DNA of 64,000 bases from Cinnamomum chago (lineage: Eukaryota; Streptophyta; Magnoliopsida; Laurales; Lauraceae). Shown piece by piece: positions 34,511-46,672 of the stretch. The translations under genes were made by a program, and so were the position numbers. The notes under the pieces are model-generated. The model was not told the DNA's origin, made no database searches, and saw nothing but the letters and a program-made list of their open reading frames with translations. How positions within the stretch are numbered: position 1 is the stretch's first letter; each line of letters starts with the position of its first letter. The DNA lies in the NCBI GenBank assembly GCA_038049695.1, contig CP142451.1, positions 6,198,001 through 6,262,000 on the forward strand. Direction: 5' to 3'.

Positions 34511-35665
34511 AACCCATGTAACCACAACTACTGCCTCAAGCGCGTCCAGAAATGGGTTGCTCAAAGCGGTCTCTCCTGTGTTAAATGCCGTCACCTATTC
34601 CAATGAAAGTGAGAGCCAGCTAGACCCAATTTATCCCTCAACACAGTCATTTAAATGGCCGAGACTGCGAAGTCCATCACTTTCGGTGCCTGCTCGAATG
34701 TCTACCATTGCTAGCGCAACCAAAAGAACATTAATGAGGCGTTCATGACCGACCAAGCCAAGCATTCCAATAAGGCAAACGCCTACAACTAGAAGATCTT
34801 TGTCAATATTCAGTTGGACCACTTTGGTCCAATCCTCAACAAGAACGACTGGTGAGGAAGCAAGGCGTGTTGATTGGAGAGTCTTACAAGGACAAGATGG
34901 AGTGGAGGTGGTGGGGTGCTCACCTCCCCCATGTTGCGGGCATTGCCGTGCAGTCGGATTACGGGTGCAGTTGGTGGCGCTCTCAGGGGGCTATGAATAG
35001 AATAAAAACCACGGGGAGTGGTTTCTCTAGATTGGGAGAATTTTTGGTTCATGTTACCTCTCTTGGAAGAGATGACTTGATTGACTTATTGAGGCAACAT
35101 GAAGCAACAGTAAGTAAACCAAGTCATCTCTACAAAGGGAGGCAACATAAACAAAGAAATCTCCGAATTTATAGAAACCAACCACTCCCCATGGTTTTTC
35201 ATTGTCTTCATAGCCCCAAGAGAGCGCCACTGAGTGGGCCTTGTAATCCAACTGTTGGTCATGCCCGACATGGGGGAGGTGAGCACACCACTACCTGCAC
35301 TCCATCTTTTCCTGCCTAGATTCTTCAGTCAACACCACATGCTTCCACATGGGTCGTTCATGGCAAGGATTGTGCCAAAGTGGTCGGGTGAGACAATGAC
35401 AGATCTCTCCACTGTAGGCTTGTCCTAGTTGGTCATGAATACCTTACTGAGGTGCTTCTAGTTGCACTAAAAATGGTAAGCATTCAAAGAGGTGCAGGTG
35501 ATGTTGGCATTCAAAGAGGTGCAGCTGATGATGGATTTTATACTCTTGGCCATTTGAGTAGTTATGAAGATTGATGAGGGATGAATTGGTTCCAAGTTGG
35601 CTTGCCATCTTTGTCGGAATCGGATGTCGGCATTTGGCAGAGGAGAGCTTGCCTTGAGCAACCAT
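34511..35665. pseudogene. VIM/ORTHRUS inverted-repeat pseudogene, copy in X2
   Basis: It has the same build as in X1: acceptor AG at 34509-34510, RING half PCNHNYCLKRVQKW (a former Cys is now Arg), then linker and SRA start. A readable piece is GVLIGESYKDKMEW, then WGAHLPHVAGIAVQS at about 34862-34960, the best preserved SRA segment in the window. The loop (about 35092-35107) is followed by the - strand arm with VSPDHFGTILAMND, then AKCRHPIPTKMAS. Arms are about 34552-35091 and 35108-35665. Stops and shifts in both arms exclude a protein product. Confidence 0.85.
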
Positions 35666-36540
35666 CACTGAAGTTCAAATCAATGGATCTCCACGCATTA
35701 TTGCCTTCCTCAATATGTTGTTATATAATTTGAAAGACCGTAGCCATCACTTTGTAGCATTGATCGACATTGATGGGAAGCGTTTCTTTCCAAAGATGGT
35801 CTTTAATGAAGAAAATTACACTTGCAATTTGTCTTCTCCATGTGTCAAAAATTGAGGTGAAACTCAGAGGTTTGGATGCTTTGCCCCATCTAGTGGTCAA
35901 TTTGATAGTGGAGATGATGGATGTTTAAGAATTATACATTTCCATTCCAGATTTAAATGACCACTGCCTTTTAGATTTGAATGAGCTTGTTGAAGTGGAA
36001 GATGGAGTTGTTGATGATATTGAAGATGATGACTTGGTTATAAAGAGAAGGGAATGAGGGAGAATTGGAGCCTATGTCATAGATTTGAGTTTTACAGAAA
36101 TTCTACGTTGGCTAACTTAATCATTTTATGTGAACCCTACTCTACATTCTTTGTATAATATTCGAAATGAGAGAAGTGATGGTTAATTTGGTCTTGTATT
36201 TGCATGGGTTTCGCTAAATATAGGTGGTGGTGGTGGTGGTGGTGCAACCTATCCAAAATTTAGTTCAAGATAGATTGGAATGGAGGGACATGATTCGTGT
36301 AACTGACCCGAGCATAGTTGGGATAAGGTTGCTGCATGGTTGTTGCAACCACTGCCCATATACAATTTCTACCTTTTTTCTTAAGTTGCTTTTATATTAT
36401 TGGCTTAAGAGTAACATCGCTGACAACTATAATTAGCTGGATACCATTCTAAAGGAAAAACATATTTACTTGCAAATTGTTGATGGAGAAGGTTTTTAAG
36501 GGATAATTTGTTTGCATAGAATAATTAACATAGGAATTTT

Positions 36541-36991
36541 ATGGCAATAGAATCAAGGGTGATGATGTGGCCAACTATGACCTATGAAGCAGATCGTAGG
36601 TTAGTCAAGAAGCAACGCATCCACAAAATGAGTGTAACCGGTGTAAATGCTAATATGAAACTAAAAGATACAATTAGAAGTGAGTACATTCAAAAGCATT
36701 TCAGGGTAGCACCAATAAGTGATAAATGAAGAGAGACCCGTTTGGGATAGCTTGGACATGTATGATGCAGGCTAGCATTGATACCGATGAGGAAAAAAAA
36801 TCTTTTTTTATGCAAGTTGATGGGCTGCCAAGAAAAAAGGGAAAATGGAAGAAGATATGGATAAAAATAGTAAGGTTAGATTTAAAGAAGTGCAATCTAT
36901 CTAAGGATTTGACCCAAGATAGATCCGAATGGAGAAAAGAAGTCATGTATTCGACCTGAACATCTTTGGGACAAGACTTTGATGATGATGA
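36541..36991 (+). mobile_element. RTE LINE fragment (X2)
   Basis: Copy of the X1 fragment and the best readable of the three: VKKQRIHKMSV, then IRSEYIQKHFRVAPISDK, QVDGLPRKKGKWKKIWIKIV and DLTQDRSEWRKEVM. It ends ttgatgatgatgag. Stops and a frame change show that it is dead. Confidence 0.78.
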
Positions 36992-38365
36992 GAATCAACA
37001 GAAGATGGAAAATGAATATCCGGCCATCACCATAGGAATTCAAATGATAGGAAAGTAAATGCCCATTGACATCTAGCTTATTTTCTTCATCCCTCACATT
37101 CTACCCTTCATCCTCAACCTCTTTAATAATCTTAAAGATGTAGCTCATGTAACCATGAATTCTGCAACCAAAACTTACATATTATATATACATAAATAGG
37201 TCCATAAATGTTAATCTACATGATTCCTCCTATATTTATTATTACATCAATAAGAATCTTGTTCCTACATGTGAGTAACAAGTCTTGTTCAAATATTAAA
37301 TTAATATGTGATGAAATATGGATGCATCATTTGTATTTAGCATCTACGTACCTTAAGCATATATGTTAGCAACTGATCAGGAGCTCTCCTCGCCTCTCTT
37401 AGTTCTTTCCCAATTTGGGTTTTCCATTTGGCAATGAGAATACTATAGAATGTTACTATTCTGAAACTTCAAGGTAAAGTGCATCACAATCTGGTCTTAC
37501 TTGATCCTACCTGATACACTAATTATTGCACTTTAGGATGTGTTGGATTTGAGACTAAAGATTTTATGATTTTTACTTTTTTTTTTTTGTTGACTTCTGG
37601 GGCCTTTTGGAGAGATGGGTTTGAAAAGAAACCAAGAAAAATTTTGGCATTTTGAAGTAGTAAAAGATTCCATGATTATCTGCCAAGATTAGTATTAAAT
37701 TAATTTTTTCTTTTACATTGTGGTCCCTCTGAAGCAAGTTTTTTGGCTCACAATTGTTTCTATATATGACATGAAATGATACAAAAAGAAATCCTTCTAT
37801 CTACTGTGGCTTTCTTCTATCCATATTCCATACCATACATAGCTAAGGGTGCATCTTGTTTGTCCCACATGGGTGTTGGAATTAAACTCAGCAAGAACCA
37901 GTTGGGCCAGACAGTTTTTAAACACAACTTGTGTGAGGCAGCTTAGCTAAATGAGTTCCCAACTTTGTTAGTTGTATATGTATATAGGCATATACTATTA
38001 GAAACTACAGGCTGGTCTTTGTTGGTTTAAGAGGGTGGAAAACTTTCTCCTATGAGCTCTTGGGCCAACTTAGAGCATGCCCATCAGTGGAGGGGAGGTT
38101 AGATGGAAAGGTTACCTAATGGTCCATAAGGGTCAACCATAAAATCAGATCCATCAAATTCCGTAGCCTTTGATTTAACCGCCTTTCAGTTTAATGGCAT
38201 TTGAGCAATTTTTTTTTGAGATACGAGTGAGTGAAAGAATCTTTGATAAGACTGGAGTTGGGCCTGATGTCACATCATGAGATCAATGCAAGAGTTCGAA
38301 GGGGCCATAGTGTACTGATCAGATGCAAATAGGTCTAGTTTCAATTTCGTTGGAATTGGAATTGG

Positions 38366-38466
38366 AATTGGGTTACTGTCAGATGGATATTGTGTTTATA
38401 GGTGATTTTACATGGTTATAGATTTGTAGGCCTATTGGACCTTTTTACTTCTAGGTTGCTCTTGGA
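38366..38466. pseudogene. Remnant of HSP21 intron at the start of duplication copy 3
   Basis: From ctgtcagatgg (38376) to ttgctcttgga (38466) this matches the HSP21 intron 7240-7331 almost base for base. It then jumps to sequence that follows 12207. The match fades leftward through a (ggaatt)n-like stretch at about 38350-38370. It shows that the duplicated segment once reached into the HSP21 gene. Confidence 0.9.
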
Positions 38467-39510
38467 CATTATTTCAAAGGGAGTGATGGAATTCTCAAAC
38501 AGCAAGTTGCTTGTTGGTTGGATACCTCCTATTTGAGGCACTGGTCCTGGAATATGCCTTGTGAGGACTGTACTGGTTGGAGTCTTGCCTGAACCAATAA
38601 TGTCATAACCAAAAAAACGTGGAGTGATAATCTGAGAAGTTTTCAGCCTGTAACTGAAGTATAGGTATTGATTATGCGTTATTGTTTGCCAGCTAAAGTT
38701 ATATTGATTAGATGAAGAAGATTATTGACTGCCAGCTAAACTCATATTGATTAGATGGAGAAGATTTCTAATTAAGAATGCTGTTTTGAGGTGATTCGTT
38801 AATTTGTCATCTTGTTTGTTGTGTTGAACTTTGCGGTGTCTTCGAAATGCTTTCATGGGGTGCTTGTAACATGATCTTCCGTGGGTTAGGAAGTGCAATA
38901 TTAGAAAGAACAACATATCACACAATTTCAACGCATCAATCAGATTGCTTCTTGGGATAGAAAGTAAAGCAAGAGATGGGATTCGAGAATTCTACATGTT
39001 CGTTGAAACAATCACAAACTTCAGTCACTGAGAATCTGAGCAACATTCACTCGGATGGGATACAAAGATCTTCAGTTACTTTAACGTGAAAAATGGATTA
39101 TTATGCTCTTTCTGCTGAAATTAGGCAATTACAGGCACTACAAGTTTTGAACTGCCGGTTATCTCTTATTATATCATAAAAGAACCTCTAAAGTTACCAT
39201 CTCTTTTGTTACACTCGTGAGAAAGTAACATGCATTGGAACCCGACATGTGAATTGTATTCCAATTGAACCCATGACTGAAGAAGGTTGGAGCTGCACTC
39301 TGCATCCAATTTTTGTTTTGTTTCTTTGATAAATCATTTTCTCTACAATCTCTTATAGAATCCTTATGGTAATTACAGTTGAAGCTCGTGGAAAGAGCTC
39401 CTTTCATGCTGAAGTCATGTACTTGGTGGTGGAATCAAGTTCCCCAAACTAAATTTGTATCAGTCCCTCGAACATGTTATTTATTTATTTATTTTTTTGT
39501 CTAAAGCAAA

Positions 39511-39907
39511 CTGCTACCATAGTAGCAGCATGGATAAGAGTCGAAATAGGAGTAGGCCCCTCCATGGCATCGGGATCGGTTAACCACACATGAAGGGGAA
39601 ATTGTGCGGATTTAGCAACTGCACCGACGAATAATAGGGAGGCACATAGAGTAGCAAATAAAGAGTTGACCCCATTATTACAAATCAGGTTATTGACGAT
39701 TTTGAACAAATCTCGAAATTCGAAACTCCCTGTTATCCAATAAAAACCTAAGATTCCTAATAATAACCCAAAATTCCCTACACGATTAGTTACAAATGCT
39801 GTTTGACAAGCATTTGTGGCAACCGGTCATGTGAACCAAAAACCTATTAATAAAATACAAACACATTCCCACTAGTTCCCAAAAAATATGAATTTGTATC
39901 AAATTTA
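39511..39907 (-). pseudogene. ndhF: Nuclear plastid-DNA insertion (NUPT), ndhF fragment
   Basis: On the - strand the sequence codes an internal part of plastid NADH dehydrogenase-like subunit 5. The order is IHIFWELVG-like start, [62 protein letters not shown], then [26 protein letters not shown] marks ndhF and excludes mitochondrial nad5. There is a 6-bp insertion inside VWLPDAM and several frame losses near the 5' side. It replaces about 18 bp found in Y1 (near 13232-13250), so it entered after the duplication, by end-joining. Confidence 0.93.
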
Positions 39908-40990
39908 AACAATGTTGCTAATTCAATTCAAATGTATAAATCTCTTTACATTTTCAACTTAAATTCGTGGTTTTTATATGCCATGATATATTATAGCTTG
40001 CCATTTGAAATGTCACTAGTGCTTGTGGTAGTAAGAAGTGACATTTTTCTAAATATCATGGGTTCAAATCTTCACAACACATTTAGTTTAGCTGACCCCA
40101 ACATAGTTGGGACAAGGCTTTGATGATGATGATGATGATATAACCTGCCATTTAATTTAAGAACTGCTGGAAATGAATTCTTTTTGGGTGGATAAGCTTG
40201 GATCAAGCTTTCTTCCTCTGTCTTCTTTTTTTAATTTCTAGCAGATTTCTTAGTGAAAAAGGGTTGCAAGAGGAAGCTTTGTTCGTAGGAAGGTCGCCGC
40301 CATCTTTGATGCAGCTTCATCCAGAGGTTACTGTTTTTCTATCTTTTTCTGTCTGTATCTTTCTACAAAATGTATTTCTCATCCTGTAAGTCTTCCTTGA
40401 TAGTCTTGTTTCCCTTGAAAATATTTTTTTGTCTCAGATTCAAAGGAGATCTGTATGCAGTCTTGAGTCAGATCTAGATATGGGTTTGGATTTTCACAAG
40501 GCTTGAAATTTTTTCCCTTGTACCCACAATTAATATTTAATATACTAAAAGAATTTGGGTTGCAGGGTAAATGAGTCTTGCTTGGACTGTATCTGAGCCT
40601 CACCTAATTATAAATTGGACTGCGAACCTTGTACCTGATCCAGTCTGACTATTTATCAGATTTAAAATTGAAAGAGGGTAGTGCCTTCATGACCTATCGT
40701 GAGACCTTTAGTTGTTATTGTTAACAAAATACACAGAGAAGCTATAGACTTACTTCATTAGGATTATTCTCGATCTGCCTGGAAAATTGCATATTTGCTT
40801 CTCAAATGTATCTAGGCTTTGATGCGAAACCTTTGCCATTGACACATTCAGTTTGAGTTCTAGATTTTGGATCCTCTTCATCTTTTAAAAAAAAGGGGGT
40901 TCTGAGATGTAGATGCAATGCAGTTCAGACTTATCTCCTGATGCACCGTCGTTTTTACATGGTTAGTGTGTTTGTTCTAATGTTTGGTAG

Positions 40991-41949
40991 AATAACGCGG
41001 TAAGCATTGGAGTGAGGGATTCCAATGAAGCGGAGGTGTTGGCTATTTTGAAGGCTCTAAAGATCTTCTCTCGCTCTTTTCAGGTAGGGGTGAGTATTCG
41101 GTCAATTCAGTAGGTTTTGGTTGAAAATTTGACCGAACCGAAATATTTCGGTCGAAGAAATTCTTAACCGAACCGACCGAATTATGAGTTGTAACCGAAT
41201 TCGACCGAACCGAAAACATTTCGGTTAAATTTCAATCAATTCGGTCGAAAGGCCATATGTTGGGCTTTGTTATGGGGCCCAAATTTGTTGGGAACGTTTC
41301 TATAATAAAAAAAAACCCAAAGTATAGACAACTAGCAAATTCTAAATATCCAAAATAAAAAAGATATTAAAGCCAAGTATTCAACAGTTTATCAGCCTTA
41401 AGAGTTTATATATTTTATATATCTAAAATACAAACTTTTATATGTATATTAATAAATCCGGTTAATTCGGTTAATTTGGTGCAAAAATTCAAAACCGAAC
41501 CGAACTATATTATCCAAATTTGCTGTAAATCTTAACCGAACCTAACCAATTTAACCGTATAACCGAACCAAATAAAAAATTTCGGTTCGGTTCGGTTCGA
41601 AACTTCGGTTTATTAGATAGACGCTCACCCCTATTTTCGGGGCCGTCTGATAGTGGAGAGTGATTCTTCAAATGGTATCTCTTGGGTTATGAGGTCAGCG
41701 GTCAAACTTTGGAAATTTCAGCTTTTTCTCAATGAGATCAAGGAGCTGGATTCTTCTCTTTCTTTAGTTTTTTCTCATGTAATTAGATCGGGTAATGGGT
41801 TGGCCACTCCTTAGCCAAGCAAGGGGTCCTAAGATCTTCTCCTTGGGAGGTTATTCTTGTGTAATTTTGTTTTTTGGGTATAAGTCTCTTATACTGGCAT
41901 TGTTGTACTTTGGTGTTTTATCAATAAAATTTACCGTTACTTAAAAAAA
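40991..41949 (+). mobile_element. 3' L1-type fragment in Y3, split by a MITE
   Basis: Copy of 14334-14734. The RNase H frame (SNEAEVLAILKALKIFSRSF) is interrupted at 41084 by the hAT-like MITE and resumes at 41642 with LIVESDSSNGISWV. A one-base loss at gttggccactcc breaks the last motif. The A-run is at 41943-41949. Confidence 0.8.
41085..41633. mobile_element. hAT-like non-autonomous element (MITE), 549 bp
   Basis: Terminal inverted repeats TAGGGGTGAG...CTCACCCCTA are flanked by 8-bp duplications ttttcagg (41077-41084) and ttttcggg (41634-41641, one mismatch). Y1 has a single ttttcagg at the empty site (14424-14431). Subterminal zones are packed with ttcggt/accgaa motifs in both directions, as in common plant hAT MITEs. 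It has no open frame for a transposase. Confidence 0.92.
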
Positions 41950-43605
41950 GGTGCTAAGCATTCAATTATTTTCTCATTTCATCTTTAATCTTCCTCCATA
42001 TGCTGCAAGGGCCATGCTTATAATAGAATTCCCATGGATAATTTACATGCATTCTGATGACTTTTCATCACTGGCCCCTGTTTGGAAAGTTTCTTGAGAA
42101 TATATCAATTGTTCAGGTAGACCTTTTGCATTCCTTAAATATCTATACTTGCAGATGTTTTTGAGGCTTGAATGTTTATCCCTCTCAGATTATAATAGTT
42201 TGCTTCTTCAGCCCACTTCTTTTTACGATCACATAACAATGACGCCTTTTGTAATGTGGGATTATTCAACCACATCAGTTCATCAGTGATGATAGGGTAA
42301 TTTTGATTATTATTATTATTTTTTGACATTTAAATGTGGCTTCAGGCTTTAATATATGGGCGCGAGTATGGAATTTGTGAGAGCAAGTATTGGATTTGAT
42401 ATTTATTTGGGAGGTGTACAAAGTTTCATTTTGGTCTTAGGTGTGTGAATCCTATGTTTGTCTTGTTTCTGCAATACATTTGACTTCATCTATGCTTTAT
42501 ATTCTTTATTGTTTCTCTTTGTGTGTAGTCTCTGAATTTGAATGGTACTACACTTCAAGATTAGAAACCAACCTCCAAACTGTCTCTTTTTTATTCATGT
42601 AGAGACACAAAGGAACATTGAGGACCATACTCCCATGGACCCGTACTCAGAAGATTTGATTTCAATCAATGTAGTCCTAATTGGATCATCCATAGCTCTG
42701 TAATTAGATAGGATCGATCATTGTACTATTAGGATCCATGTTTATAAACGATTGTAGTCATACAGATAATTGTGACATAGTTACATCATGTAATTGGGAA
42801 ATAGTCCCTATATAAACAGAGCGTCGACCACATGCTGCCTTGCGTGGTAAGACATGCACACAAGCAATTGTGATAAGACACAAAGTGAAAAGATCCTGTG
42901 CATCTATCTCGCCCATTACCTACCATGCAGACATCCCTGTGGGGTCAGCCATGGGCCCACAATGATCCAGTAGAACCCTCACATGCCGCTGCCCTCCTTT
43001 GAATGTCACAAGCTCTAGGCTTTTTTACACCCATCCGAATTAGACTAATCATTGGATTGAGATCATACAAAAATGATGCTTATAAAACCATTAAACTTGA
43101 GGGCGATTGGTCTGTGGGTTAGGATGATTTGATGGACTTGAAATTTTATTACAATCCCATGTGTCTCGGTTAGAAATTTGTGCACCAAAAACCATATCTC
43201 AATTCAAAATTGCATATGAAACCAAAAAAATAATGAAAGAAAATAAGATAAAATAAAATAAAAATAACATTCCTTGCCTGTCATGACACTTACTTGAGCT
43301 AAGCATCAATTTATTGTTCATGAAACCTTATCGTCCACATTCCTATTCTACATTTATTTGAGATAAGCATTGGATAGGAATGACCGAGTGCGTTATTGAA
43401 TTTTTTTGTAAAAATGGCGCAACGCATGAAGATTCGTATCTTTTTGAAGATTTTTTACAATTCAAAATCTTGAAGATTTTTGTTAGCAAGGGGAAGAACT
43501 TAGAACATTTTGCATCCCTTGCTCGGTCGATATGTAGATGGCGGCCAATCCTTTATTTGAGATAAGCATTGGATAGGAAACAATGAGTGCATTATTGAAT
43601 TTTTT

Positions 43606-43855
43606 AGTAAAAATGGAGTAACGCATGAAGAATCATATCTTTAAGTAGATTTTTTAGTAAAAATGGAGTAACGCATGAAGAATCGTATCTTTTCGTAGCA
43701 TTTTTAATAAAAATTGAGTAACGCATGAAGAATCGTATCTTTTCGTAGATTTTTTAGTAAAAATGGAGTAGCGCATGAAGAATCGTATCTTTTCGTAGAT
43801 TTTTTAGTAAAAATGGAGTAACGCATGAAGAATCGTATCTTTTCATAGATATTTT
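43606..43855 (+). repeat. 50-bp minisatellite in X3, 5 copies
   Basis: Units start at 43606, 43656, 43706, 43756 and 43806, exactly 50 bp apart. This is one unit more than in X1 and X2. Confidence 0.92.
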
Positions 43856-45970
43856 ACAATCCAGGGGAAGAACTTAGATGATTTTGCATCCCTCACTCTG
43901 TCTATAAATGTAGACGGTGGTTGATGAACATTTGTGTACAGACATTGAAACAAAAACCTTGGGATTTCTATATCATCCCTTAAAATCTTTCACTCATCTC
44001 TCTTCTCCAGGCAAGTGATGCAACTGCAATTTCTCTTCATTTCATTTGCTTTTTGCAGGTATCTTTTATCTTTGTTACATGATAGCAAAAGGGATAATTA
44101 ATCCACCTCTTTCTTGATCTTTAGTTGATAGACCCAACTTGTAACATCTAAAATTTGTCATGGAAGATCAATGCATCAACGGCGGAGGGAAGAAATTTTC
44201 CTTGAGAGGGCCAATAGGTGAAAAATACAATATATTCTCTAAGATTTTGTCCCCTCCATGTTTCGACCAAGTGAAATATGGACCAGTAAAAGGGTTTGGT
44301 GATTTTTAATGTTGATTCCATACCTTCTTGCTCTTTGAATGATATGATATAATTCATGTTTTGGCATATTATTGTGATCTTTCCTTACAGGTCAGTTTGC
44401 ACCATCACTAATCAAGTTGTGCATCTAGATGCAAATCAAGCCCTATTGTGTGGATTCTTTCAATGTGATCATAGGCACTGATTTAATTTTTTTTTGCATC
44501 TTAGTTAGGTAACTTGTGTCGTATTGTTTCAATGAAGGATGAAGGTGCCTAAGTCCTTGTGGTCTAAATATGTTTAACATTGCTTACTACAGGATTATAC
44601 TTGCGCTCGTACCTCATCTGGGGACGGGGCTGCATGGGTTTGAAAGATCTGGATGGTCCCTACCTGTGTACAAAACCATTATACTTGCGAGCCACCTGTT
44701 CATCCTAAACCTGTGATCATTGGCCATATATGTATATTTTTGGCCCAGTCAATTCGGATGGGCGCAAACCCATGAGATCAATATAATTCAAGGGGTTCCC
44801 CTGTGTGAACCCCTCAGATTGATCATCACGTGGGCCTATGATCAGGTGTGCATGTGATCATTTCTGTTGCTTACTATATAATAAATTGTGTCCTCCCTTA
44901 GGTCCTGGTTAATGCTCTCCTTTAGTTCACCAATTAATTACATACCTTCATGTCTTTGATTTTTCTTTTAGGCCATTAAATGCATTCCTTCTTTCTTCTT
45001 TTCCTTCTTTGGTGCTTAAATCTCTCTCTCCAAAATCATTATAAAAAAAATTCTTTAAAAGCTTGTGCAAACAATAGTCTCTGGAGATCACTGCCCCCAT
45101 CATCTGTAGCTTTATTCTTTAATGGCAAAAAGATACAATTTTTAACAATGACAGCAGAGGGCCTCATATTGTAAATTTTTTTATTCTTCTTTTTTTTTGG
45201 GGTGTGGGGGACCTTTTTTTAGAAAAACAATGATATAAACACAACTGTAATGTCTCCTCCAAAGAGGATGAGGATCAACCCAACAGTCATAGGCAAATTT
45301 GCCCCAGGTCTTGAGAAAAAGTATAATCTCAACACTACTGCCTTTATAGTCATGACCAAGACCATCCTTGTGATTGTTTAGTTGAAGAGGACGCAAATGA
45401 ACATCAATCCAAGTGGGATTATTTTTATCATTGTCGAAATCTCAAGATCCAAGAACTTGGGCTTCTTAACAACACTAATAAAATATGTGCGGATGCGGAT
45501 CCCTCTCTTTCTTGCAAAACCCATGAATCCTTTAATGGAAGAAAGGGCAACCAAATCCTTTGACTTTTCATTTCCATCAGCAGATAGAAAAAATCCTCCT
45601 GAATTCTTACTGCTTTTGGTGATAAAACGATGGGTCAATCTCTTTGGTGGGTACATCAAAACCGAAAAACATTTCAAAGAGAGAGGGGTTTGGAGAGTAA
45701 ATCTCCAAGTCCTATTAAAGGAAAAACCATTTCTATATCAGCGTGAAAAGTAAAACCCTTCTAAGAAATAAAAGTAAGGATTTTATTAGGCTTCTAACCA
45801 TCTCTTGGATTCAATGACAAGAACATGTGATTTCCTATGTTGAGAATCCATTGTAGCTGAAATATGTTGTGATCACACAACATAATTGCGATTATTTTTC
45901 TTGGTAAAAAAACATAATCTCTATTAGCCTACGCGATTGCAAGATAGGAGTATGTTCTTCCAAAAAAAAA

Positions 45971-45997
45971 GGGGGGGGGGGGGGGGGGGGGGGGGGG
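45971..45997 (+). repeat. Poly-G run of 27 after nine A
   Basis: The matching place in X1 has five G (about 18771) and in X2 about seven or eight G (33524 on). The run in X3 is therefore an expansion in that copy, if it is not a sequencing or assembly artefact. Confidence 0.85.
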
Positions 45998-46672
45998 CTC
46001 TTACCCTGCAGTCATTTTCTAGTTTTTTTCACTTTCGATCATGAAAAATATATTTAACAAGTGCTTCTGCATAAAAATCCCTATAAAAATCGAACCAACA
46101 TTTTGTTGTTTAGAAACATTTTATTTCACAAGAGAAGAAAGGATTTCCTGTGAAGTGGCAGAAGAACACTAGTGATTTTCCTAGTGTAGAAAGACCTTTA
46201 CCATATCAAGCTTGTAAATTGTCAGTACAACTTTTCCCTATGGAGTTATTCACACCATTTCCCTATAGTTAACTAAAACTCAGTCATGTTGAATCATCTT
46301 TTAAGCTAAATAGGCACCATTTTTTCTATTGTAATAACATTAACAAAAAAAAAAAAAAAACAATTATAAATCCATAGATCTTATTAATTAGTAAACTAAT
46401 GTTCAATTATAAAATGTAATACCTGAGGGCACATTAATTTGGATATCCATTTTCTGATTTGTGATTTTTAAGCCATTACTCAATCTGAGCATTTTTAACA
46501 CTTGAGCTATCTGAGCATTGTTAATTTTGGTATTAAATGGTTTAATAGTTGTTATCAATTATTATAATGTTGCACTTCACATTATAACAGTAGTAGTTGT
46601 TGATCAATTACTTCTTGTGCTTTTTTTGCTTTTTTTAATATTTGATTTCTCTCCCTCTTCTTCCTGTTGCAG

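Larger units (their letters stand above)
30213..38321. repeat. Block X, copy 2
   Basis: It matches X1 and X3 from gtgtataaagttt to gtgtactgatca. It lacks a Y block on its left (V1 is there) and runs into HSP21-intron sequence on its right. Copy-specific changes are an RTE insertion at 33873-34117 and a one-base frameshift in the acidic open frame. The VIM inverted repeat is retained. Confidence 0.92.
38464..42413. repeat. Block Y, copy 3
   Basis: It matches 12205-15171. Additions are an ndhF-like plastid fragment (39511-39907) and a hAT-like MITE (41085-41633). The RTE tail with (gat)n is at 40091-40140. No intact gene is present. Confidence 0.92.

Noticed and set aside
39511..39907. Mitochondrial nad5 origin of the NADH dehydrogenase fragment
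   Set aside because: FPLHVWL and the [13 protein letters not shown] stretch belong to plastid ndhF; nad5 reads differently at these places.
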